Source of the DNA: Symbiodinium natans
Lineage: Eukaryota > Sar > Dinophyceae > Suessiales > Symbiodiniaceae
DNA length: 64,000 bases
Assembly (NCBI GenBank): GCA_905221605.1
Contig: CAJNDS010000334.1
Span: forward strand, 99,100-163,099
Direction of reading: 5' to 3'
The number at the start of each line of letters is the position of its first letter. The first letter of the stretch is position 1. Position numbers and translations under genes: made by a program. Under the pieces are notes generated by a model. That model worked only from the letters and a program-made list of their open reading frames with translations. It was not told the DNA's origin and made no database searches. Shown here piece by piece: positions 53,564 through 60,996 of the stretch.

Positions 53564-55140
53564 CTAGAAAGGTGACAACTCCGGCTTGAACTCTAGGAAT
53601 TGGCAACAGGCAGTCGTTTGCATGGACATGTGTTTTGCAGTGACACGTGTGCACGTTTTGCAAGTGCTTCAAGAAGTTGGCATCTTAGTGCAGCTTCCTT
53701 GCTTTTTCACTCCAGTACACATGGATTGTTTTTCCATTGTTGCAGCTGCAAGAAACGTCCCGCAGACTTTGTGCACTGGACCAGGTTTCCTGGTTGCCTA
53801 ACAAGTTTTAGGCTTAGAACTGTGTGTTACTCCAGGGGAGAATGTCTCAATCCTGTTGGCTCCACCAAAAAAAAAGCCAGCACCGCAGGTTGATGCTTCA
53901 TTTAAACACAGGTCTTGCAAGACCTGCAACAAATTCCAGCAAGAGCGAGCAACGCACTCCAATAGAAGGCCATTGACTCAGACTTCCCGGGAAAACAGCT
54001 GTGCCTGCGGGAAGTAGGGCCACAGAAGAGAAACCAGATAAATTCTTAAACCCAACTCTGCTCAAGTCAGAGAAGGGAGAAAAAAGCGTTCAAGAGGCGC
54101 GTGATCGTATTTCGGCACTCTGCAGTGACCTGGCGCGACTGTAATAAGCTCCCAGTGGATCTGCATGCCATGGACTAAGAAGTGCAGCCTGGCGCCCAGT
54201 GATGCATTGTGTTGCCAATCCATCAAGCTTGAGCATGCACCATTGCTTGCACAACTGCCTGTGAACGGACCATGCCCCGTACACCCTCAAAAATGCAATC
54301 CCTCAGACCATATGCCTGCCGAACCAGGACTTCCCAGGTGCGATCGAGATGGAACCACTCTGTCACGGAGATATACATCCTTCCAGAACTCTGGCATGCT
54401 CTGCAAGTCTGACATGCGTAACAGCATGACATTGTGAACCTGCAATTGCTTCGGCAGCAGGGTGACAGTGCACTCACATGTCCCCTCTTACCGCACTGTG
54501 CATGCGCAGCTAGCAAGATGTCTGAGACACATCAAGAAGTGGAGAAGCAGCCCCGATCTTGCTACCGTGCTGATGGACGGCGTCGCCGAACTGCGCTGAG
54601 AACACAACACCTGATTGGAAGGGTCATAGCAATCAACACCTGATTGGAAGGGTCCATAGCAATGAAAGGCAGTGGGCCGGCGTAAGAGTTCAACTGCTGC
54701 CTAGTGTTTCTCCCCTAAATCGGCAACTGTTGCTACTCGGCTGTTGCTCGGGCGCTCCACTGGCAACCACCATGGGGTGCCCTGGGCCCTGGGCTGTCTT
54801 GCATCAGTTGTTCTCTAACCTATGGGCGCGTGCAGACCTTGCCTCTTCTTTGGAAAGTTGGCCAATTGGCGCCTTCTCTTTTTGCTACGGTGTGTCAGGG
54901 CACTTGTTGAGGCCATGTACCTTAGTGTGGGGCCACGCGGCACCCAAAGGCTCTGCATTTGTGCACAGTACGAGAGCGTCAGGCAAATCTGGTGGTGGAT
55001 CAGCCATGCAGTTACCAAGATCAGTAGCCTCAGGTGCCTCAGTGGTGCAAACGGCTTCGCGCACAGGGTTTGTGTCACATGCCGACAGTTCCATGGCATG
55101 GATGCGATCACTTCAAAAGAAAAATTTGGGGTCCGAGCCG
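53564..55140. other. No recognisable gene
   Basis: The open frames are short and overlapping. A 29-30-bp word (CAACACCTGATTGGAAGGGT...) is duplicated in tandem at about 54605-54663. Nothing continues the RT fragment interrupted at 44121. Confidence 0.45.
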
Positions 55141-55148
55141 GAGTGCTT

Positions 55149-55385
55149 ACTACTACTACTACTACTCCTACTATTGCTACTACTCCTACTACTACTACTA
55201 CTACTACTATTACTACTACTACTACTACTACTACTACTACGAGTACTACTAGTACTACTAGTATTACTAGGAACTACTAGTACTACTATATACTATTATG
55301 TACTACTATATACTACTATTATATACTATTATATACTATTTTTTTATACTATTATATACGATTATATTATACCACTGTATTATAC
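55149..55385. repeat. (TAC/CTA)n microsatellite grading into TA-rich repeats
   Basis: Trinucleotide CTA/TAC repeats to about 55270, then TATACTATTATA-type repeats to 55385. The Leu-rich or Tyr-rich frames across it are artefacts. Confidence 0.95.
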
Positions 55386-55571
55386 TACTATGTGAAGTCG
55401 ACCAGCACTGGACTTGCACTAAACCAATGCAATCACAGCCCGGCCACGCTGTTTTACGACTTCGCGAGTTCAAGCACTTGTGCAGCTACGCCTGAGTGCG
55501 TCCGGTCGGACCGCACAGCAACCTAAGAGCTACTGTACGAAACTACCGTGCTCAAAGGCACAAGCTCGGTA

Positions 55572-55590
55572 CTTGAGCCAAAACATTGGC
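55572..55590 (-). other. DinoSL-like relic
   Basis: The minus strand reads GCCAATGTTTTGGCTCAAG. The last 12 bases match the DinoSL 3' end exactly, and GCCA before it matches the next SL segment after a 3-base insertion. It may mark the 5' end of a former reverse-transcribed trans-spliced mRNA. No recognisable coding sequence follows on the minus strand. Confidence 0.4.
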
Positions 55591-56140
55591 ATTGTTACGA
55601 ATTGCAAAACTACACATGCAAAGGAAAACAACACGCTGCACTAGCACTAAGCAAGCACTCCATGCATGCTTTGACCTGCTCACATTCGCCCCTCAGCCGA
55701 GGCTTCCGGCTCACCAAGAGCTCGTAGTGCGTCAAGCACTTCAGCAACGCGGCAAATGGGGTAGGGCGAGGGTGTCGCGTGCGACCCTGGTAGAGCCCGC
55801 ACATCATGAGCATTGGCATGCGGCTTGGGCGGCAGCCCGCACTACCAAACGGACGCACGACGACAGCAGCCCTCTACGACCCTAAACCACCCCAAGTCGC
55901 GAGCGCTCACCTTTGTGCTGGCAGGCGAGGCTCCAGAGTACTGGGCAGGTCTTTGTGCTGCTAGTGCAAAGCTATGGTACAAATGGTACACTGTACAAAC
56001 TACCGGCCCTAAGCTACGGCTACGGCTACCCACCTATCCAGAACTACCCTACGGGCTACCGGACTCAGCGAGAGCCGCGCACATTGCTTGTGCCGCAGCC
56101 AGTGCAACTCGCACGCGCTTCGGCGAGCGCACTGGCACTG

Positions 56141-56165
56141 CCGCGACCAGGACACGGTCCGCAGC
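56141..56165. repeat. Hairpin-repeat family 2 copy
   Basis: CGCGACCAGGACACGGTCCGC: GGAC/GGTCC arms around a tiny loop. Related copies are at 57135-57160, 61062-61084, 61121-61150 and 61195-61229. Confidence 0.6.
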
Positions 56166-56381
56166 ACCTGCAAAAGAGCTCCCTCGACAAGAGGGGCCAC
56201 AGGCAGGGCGGAGAAGAAAAGTGCGGGGAATGCAAAATGGGCAGGCTTCCAACCTGCCGCGGCTTTTCGCCCGCAGTCACGCAAAAGAAAGTGCAAAAGG
56301 TTGGCGAAGCAGCGTGCCGTGCTGCAACGCCGGCTCTGATAATGCGTGGATACATACCACGCCGCGCCAACTGGCCGCAGC

Positions 56382-57578
56382 CTACTCGATACCCTGTGGA
56401 GCAGTGTTGGGGGCACGAGTGGCGTTGCCGGCAACGTTGGAGCTACTGGCTCGCTCCAACTGAGGGCGCTTTGCAACCGCCTCATCGAGGGAGAATGCCT
56501 CGGCCGACACCCTCTGGAATTCCTCGACGTAGGACTGCGCGACAGGGTGCGTCTTGGGGACCTCAAGCTTAAGCCCTGCCTCCGCATTGGCCTTGCTGCT
56601 TGTGGTAAAATTGAGGCTCCCAATCAGCACCACCGCGCCGTCAGGCCGCAGTAGGCAAAGGGCCTTGGCATGGTGCAGCCCTTGAATCCCGGTGCCTACC
56701 TTAGCCCCGCGGCCGTCGCGAGCATAGGCGTCGCGCAAGGATGTGCCGCAACCCACCTTCACCTCGGCACCTGCGGCCGCCAAGCGTTTCAACGCTTGCC
56801 ACTGAAGCTTGGTGCGGTGGCATTGTCCCATGTCGGCGACAATCCTAACGCTTGCGCCCTTGCCAAGCGACGCTTCGATTGCCTCGATGCAGGATGGGCA
56901 ATCTAAGCTGTAAGCCCGGATGTAGATCACATCCTCTGCTGCTCCGGACCCAAGCAGCGTTTGGGCGGCCTGAATGTATGGCCCGCCCGCAAGGAATTCC
57001 GCTTCTTTGACTGGAGAACTCCTAGCGGGGGCTGGGCCCTTGTTCCTCCGGCCTGGCGTGCGCGCCACCGTGGCAGTGGCGGCACGTTGCACGGAGCCGG
57101 AATGTGCGTGGGCTGCGCTCGCTCCATCTGCTGGGGCCGCGGCCAGGTCACGACCCGCGAGCCCCTGAAAGCAGGAGAGCCCGCGGCTCTTGGCCGCGAG
57201 TTGGGAGAAACACCCTTCACTGTTCCCCAAACCCAACACCACCTTACCCTTAGCTAGGGCATCGGAGGCGGTACTCCGAATGGAGTCTGTGAGCGCAGGA
57301 CCCGCGCCTCGCTGGGCCGCGTGCAAAAACCCTAAGGAACGAGCGGTGTCCATTGCGGCATCGCAATGCCCGCAGCGTCCTTCTGCCAGGTAAGCGCGAC
57401 AGCCACAGGCAGCTGTCTCCTCCTTGAGATGCACCCAAACCTTATGGGTCACCCCTTTCTTGGTGCTCGCGACCTCAAACGTCGCTTCGGAGCCAAGGAG
57501 CTGAGACAGCCGCGCCTCAGGGGCCGCGGTGTTGCCATGTCGCAAATGCGCAATGCGATTGGCAACGGCACGACTCAC
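56382..57578 (-). CDS. SWIM-like zinc finger and PLD-like nuclease segment
   Basis: An open frame of 398 codons. Its GTG-start position is only where the preceding frame ends; WYVSRAVANRIAHLRHGNT shows it continues from upstream by a frame change. A finger ACGCRAYLAEGRCGHC (residues ~57-72) fits a SWIM-like C-x-C-x9-C-x-H pattern. The C-terminal half is a single PLD-type phosphodiesterase domain: VRIVADMGQCHRTKLQW, AGAEVKVG, then HHAKALCLLRPDG (H-x-K) and VLIGSLNFTTSSKANAEAG (G-S-x-N). One HxK motif suggests dimeric action, as in Nuc/MitoPLD-type enzymes. Likely role: nucleic-acid phosphodiesterase, inferred. A family 2 hairpin lies inside the frame (57135-57160) and is translated. Confidence 0.65.
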   Translation of the reverse strand: MSRAVANRIAHLRHGNTAAPEARLSQLLGSEATFEVASTKKGVTHKVWVHLKEETAACGCRAYLAEGRCGHCDAAMDTARSLGFLHAAQRGAGPALTDSIRSTASDALAKGKVVLGLGNSEGCFSQLAAKSRGLSCFQGLAGRDLAAAPADGASAAHAHSGSVQRAATATVARTPGRRNKGPAPARSSPVKEAEFLAGGPYIQAAQTLLGSGAAEDVIYIRAYSLDCPSCIEAIEASLGKGASVRIVADMGQCHRTKLQWQALKRLAAAGAEVKVGCGTSLRDAYARDGRGAKVGTGIQGLHHAKALCLLRPDGAVVLIGSLNFTTSSKANAEAGLKLEVPKTHPVAQSYVEEFQRVSAEAFSLDEAVAKRPQLERASSSNVAGNATRAPNTAPQGIE

Positions 57579-58633
57579 GTACCACAGAACAGCACCGCAC
57601 GGTCCGCCTGGCTGGCCCCGTGGCCGATTTCCTCAACAACGTCGGCCGAAACCGTTGCAACCGCGTGCATGGAGTCCTCGACGACATGCACGACCCCGCG
57701 GTGCAACTGCAAGGCAATCGGCGCCGACGCTGCAGCCGCCAGGCCCCACCAGCCGTTGATGTTCCCGTTGAGGGCGTGCATCAACCGATTGAGGAGCCCG
57801 CGACCCAGGAAAAAGGGGGTCCGCGGCGGAAGCGGAACACTCGGCGGCGGCCGGGCCGACCCGCACGGGAAAGCTGGGACCCAGCTGGTGCTTGGGCGGG
57901 GTTGGAGCGCGGCAACAATGCCCGCGGCGAAAGCGCCCCAGGCGTACTTGCCCCTCCCCTTGGGCTTGCCCTTGGCATCGGACTTGCCCCTGCCCTTCGG
58001 CTTGCCCTGGCCCTTGCCACGGGCGTCTGCCCAAGCACCCCACGGGTCGCGGCCCTTGCCGTGCGTCGCCTCCTCGCGACGTCTCTTGCCGCCCCTCTTC
58101 TTGTGTTTGCTCCTAAGAAGAGGCTGGATCGTTTCCTGATCCATCGCGCGATTTGCCAGAAGGATCTCGTACTCCAGCTCATCTTGGCTGCTCTCGGAGC
58201 CCGAGTCCCTCTGTTCGCCGCGCCGCGGATCCGGGATCCCGCGGGACACGACCTCTGCCAAGCGGAGGGGTGTGCTGCACCTAAAGCACAGCTGCCTGAA
58301 TGAAAGGTTCCATTCATAGCAGTTAGGACACTGCCACCCTGCTATGCGGAGCGCTTCGCTGATGTGATCATCGCGCTCCGCCTTCTCCGCCTGGCGCCGC
58401 TCCCGCTTCTTGGCGCGCTCGGCCGCCTGCGCCTCCTCGGCCGCCTGGAGGGCTTCAGCGAGTTCCTCATCGCTGAGGAGCCTCGCGGCATCTGCCCGCG
58501 CTTGTTGGTCTTCAAGCTCTTCGGCAGAAAACCTCCGCCGCCATTGCTCCGGCGCGGTTTGGGGATCCATCTCCCTCCCACCACCCGATGTCGATCCCAT
58601 TGATCCATCGGCCGTCGCACGGGGCGCCCGCAT
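57575..58633 (-). CDS. RanBP2-type zinc-finger segment
   Basis: A 352-codon frame. After a Glu/Ala/Lys-rich coiled-coil-like stretch (FSAEELEDQQARADAARLL...), the finger GWQCPNCYEWN...CFRC at about 58280-58338 matches the RanBP2 pattern W-x-C-x2-C-x3-N-x6-C-x2-C, commonly a single-stranded RNA binder. A Lys/Gly-rich tail (GKGQGKPKGRGKSDAKGK) follows. The real beginning is probably EMDPQTAPEQW, entered by a frame change at the G-rich GGTGGGAGGGAG from the previous frame. It ends FCGT-stop where the SWIM/PLD frame takes over. Confidence 0.6.
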   Translation of the reverse strand: MRAPRATADGSMGSTSGGGREMDPQTAPEQWRRRFSAEELEDQQARADAARLLSDEELAEALQAAEEAQAAERAKKRERRQAEKAERDDHISEALRIAGWQCPNCYEWNLSFRQLCFRCSTPLRLAEVVSRGIPDPRRGEQRDSGSESSQDELEYEILLANRAMDQETIQPLLRSKHKKRGGKRRREEATHGKGRDPWGAWADARGKGQGKPKGRGKSDAKGKPKGRGKYAWGAFAAGIVAALQPRPSTSWVPAFPCGSARPPPSVPLPPRTPFFLGRGLLNRLMHALNGNINGWWGLAAAASAPIALQLHRGVVHVVEDSMHAVATVSADVVEEIGHGASQADRAVLFCGT

Positions 58634-59537
58634 TCGGGCCGCCCGCGTGCGTGGTGAGGCACTGGTCCTCGGTCACCGGGTTAATGGCTTCGCAGAAGAA
58701 GCACCGCCAGCTGCCGTAGGGGTAAAAACGGCCTTCGACGTAGGCTCGGTTGGCTGGGAGGGCGACCTCGTCCGCCTCATCCGCGGTGGCAGCCTCCATC
58801 TCAACCGAGACCTCTTCGTCCTTGACGACCTCCGCCTCCTCCTCCTGTTCCTCCTTGACCAGGGGCTCTTCCTCCTCCCGGCCAACCTTGAGGTGGGACT
58901 CAGTGCGAACCTCGGCGCGCATCAAAATGACGTCAAGGCTATCCGCGGCTGGGTCGCCCGCGAAGAAGGAGTCGATCTCCTTGGCATGGAGATCGTCGAG
59001 AGGCGTCACCAGGTCCGGCGAGTAGTCTCGCTTGGAGCGACGCTCGGCCAGGCGTCGCTGGACGTCGCCCTTCGGCGGCTCGAGGGCCCGCCCGCGCGGA
59101 GCGGCCTTCCGCGGAGGCTCGGGCTCGGCCTCCTCCGTGGGCTCGCTCTTGGGCGTGGACCCTCCATCGCTTCCCTCTGGAGCACCAGGGGGGTCCAGCT
59201 CGGGGTCGTCGCGAAGCCACCCCGGCGGATGGCTACCACCGTAGATGTGGTGCGATCCGTCCTCAAGCTGGATTCGGTCCCCTCGCCTCAGGAGCGGGAC
59301 TCTCGAGTGATCGTACCCGTTGGCTTTGTGGTACCTAATCACTCGGAGCATGGGCACCTCCCCATACCCACCGTCCTTTCCTCGGCGGAACAGCCGCCCC
59401 CGCCAGTCCTGACGAAAAGGGTCAAGAGGTGCGGAGGGGCTGATCCCCAGGTTGGGCGGAAGAGAGGCGCCATGGCAGGCCGCCTGATGCAAGTGGTACT
59501 GCACCAGCGACTCAAAGGCTAGCCCGCAGCCGAACAT
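58512..59537 (-). CDS. Acidic linker segment with zinc-finger-like motifs
   Basis: The frame begins with a possible C2H2/C2HC-like finger (CGLAFESLVQYHLHQAACH). It then has an SH3/chromo-like looking stretch (RLFRRGKDGGYGEVPMLRV), a long acidic Glu/Asp/Pro-rich region, and WRCFFCEAINPVTEDQC near 58665-58715, which resembles another RanBP2-like finger. It overlaps its neighbours at both ends, so it is one piece of a longer broken reading path. The family is not recognised. Confidence 0.5.
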   Translation of the reverse strand: MFGCGLAFESLVQYHLHQAACHGASLPPNLGISPSAPLDPFRQDWRGRLFRRGKDGGYGEVPMLRVIRYHKANGYDHSRVPLLRRGDRIQLEDGSHHIYGGSHPPGWLRDDPELDPPGAPEGSDGGSTPKSEPTEEAEPEPPRKAAPRGRALEPPKGDVQRRLAERRSKRDYSPDLVTPLDDLHAKEIDSFFAGDPAADSLDVILMRAEVRTESHLKVGREEEEPLVKEEQEEEAEVVKDEEVSVEMEAATADEADEVALPANRAYVEGRFYPYGSWRCFFCEAINPVTEDQCLTTHAGGPNAGAPCDGRWINGIDIGWWEGDGSPNRAGAMAAEVFCRRA

Positions 59538-60234
59538 CCGTAGTGGCCGTCAGCGTTGGGGCGAGGCTCCTCTGAGGCTGAGGCGGACTGGGCGGTCCCG
59601 ACTCCCCCCCGGCCGCCCGACTCTCTCCCTCTCGGCGCAGCGTTTTGAGGGACTCCTCACGCTTGGTGATCTTCTCCAGCTTCACCATCGCAGTTCCCGC
59701 AACCTCCAGTATTCTCGACTGGAGCTTCTGCGCTCTAAGAAGAGCTTCGGACCGCGCGAGGTATTCCTTCGCGCTGGTGACCACAGACTGGCCGAGCACG
59801 AGGACTCCTTCCTCTGTGCTCTCGGCCTGGGCCCCACTAGCGGGCTCCTCGTCCTCCTTCACTCTGACCGCGGCTGCAGGCGCCCGCGTGTCGGGAAGAT
59901 CCGAGCTGGAACTATCTTCCTCGACACCTTCAGCTGCTTGGGCTGCCTCTTCCTCGAGCGAGTCCTCGGGCTCGAGGACATTGGGGCCCGGGATGTTGCG
60001 CCTAGGGTACACCTTGGGCTTCGCTGGCACGATCGAAGTCCTAGGAGTCCCTACAGGACGCCCTTTGGCCTTAGGCGCGGCCTTAGGAGGGGTAACCGGT
60101 TGGGCGGCCCCCGCGGCCATGACACGACCCGCAGGGGCCAGCACAACCGTCGAGGAGCTCGCCGCGCCACTGCTGGCCGCAGCAGCTTGGGCCCAGTTTC
60201 GGTCCTCGCCCCAACGGCGGGTTGGGGCCCGCAC
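59512..60234 (-). CDS. Low-complexity and coiled-coil linker segment
   Basis: Ala/Pro/Glu/Ser-rich sequence with a helical stretch near the end (SAKEYLARSEALLRAQKLQS, VKLEKITKREESLK). It follows the Tpt1-like domain in the reading path after a frame change near 60240. No domain was recognised. Confidence 0.5.
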   Translation of the reverse strand: MRAPTRRWGEDRNWAQAAAASSGAASSSTVVLAPAGRVMAAGAAQPVTPPKAAPKAKGRPVGTPRTSIVPAKPKVYPRRNIPGPNVLEPEDSLEEEAAQAAEGVEEDSSSSDLPDTRAPAAAVRVKEDEEPASGAQAESTEEGVLVLGQSVVTSAKEYLARSEALLRAQKLQSRILEVAGTAMVKLEKITKREESLKTLRREGESRAAGGESGPPSPPQPQRSLAPTLTATTDVRLRASL

Positions 60235-60996
60235 TGGAGTCGCCTAAACTCTTTAGGTCGACACGCAAGACCAACCTATCCACTTCCAACTCAGCTATCA
60301 AGTCTGAGCAGACAGGCGAGCCCCTGGGGAGTGCCCAGATGCGGGAAATGCCGGTGGCCCTAATCTGGCCAGTGAGGGCCACCCCATCCGCTCCTGCATA
60401 GATGGGCACTCCGGCGTCCCGCAGGACCGCCAGTCGGACCTCGACTATGCAAGTCGATCCGCGGCGGAACCCGCGCCTTCCGTCCTCCCACTGCGTGGGG
60501 CAGTGTCCTAGGACGTAGTGAACCCCGAGGCGGCCTCCCGGCCCGCCGCCGGGGATCAGGCCGTTCTGCAACAGGCTTGGCACGACATGCAAGTCCGTGC
60601 CGTGCCACATGACCGACCATACTGACGGATGAGGTCGTCGATGGCCGTCTCACTTAGGCCCTCCATCATGAACCCCATCGGATGGCCGCAATCGGCAGAG
60701 TGGCCTTGGAAGGCACGAAGGAAACCAGCGTGCGAGGTATCCAACCTCGCTTTCCGCTGGCTGGCGTCGTGCGCGACCGCCTGGTTGTACTGGTTGATGG
60801 TGATCCCGAGTTGCTCGATCAACTCATCAACCGGGTAGAGGCCGCCCGGACCGAACCGGCCTCTGCAGCCACCTTCGCCGTGCCGCATGCATCGGACTAG
60901 CAGGCGCTGCACGTCGTCTATCGTGGGCGGGCCCTTCCGGCCCTTAGGGCCTGGGCTCTTGCTTTTGCCCCTGCCCTTAGACCCTCCTCCACCCAT
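60083..60996 (-). CDS. Tpt1/KptA-like RNA 2'-phosphotransferase domain
   Basis: A plausible own start is ATG 60996 (MGGGGSKGRGKSKSPG) in a GCGATGGGTG context. The N-terminal lobe has VQRLLVRCMRHGEGG (the R-H pair of Tpt1), VDELIEQLGIT, then RAFQGHS at 60697-60717 (family signature R-A-x-Q-G-H-S). The C-terminal lobe, after a one-base frame change at about 60610, has MWHGTDLHVVPSLLQNGLI, HYVLGH, RRGSTCIVEVRLAVL, DAGVPIYAGADGVALTG. These match, in order, the H-G-T, G-L-I, V-H-x-L, R-H-G, G...x-x-x-N-G-V-x-L-T positions of KptA/Tpt1 proteins. Such enzymes remove a 2'-phosphate from RNA (classically spliced tRNA) using NAD+. The expected catalytic R, H and R residues appear kept. The frame break must be resolved before calling it functional. 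Confidence 0.75.

Larger units (their letters stand above)
55386..56381. other. Probable 3' flank of the Tpt1/PLD reading path; no gene called
   Basis: Holds the DinoSL-like relic at 55572-55583 (minus) and a family 2 hairpin at 56141-56165. The open frames on both strands are Ala/Arg-rich shadows of GC-rich DNA. Confidence 0.4.

Noticed and set aside
54730-55395. Leu-rich 221-codon ORF and its Thr- and Tyr-rich shadows
   Set aside because: Translation of the TAC/CTA microsatellite in three frames.
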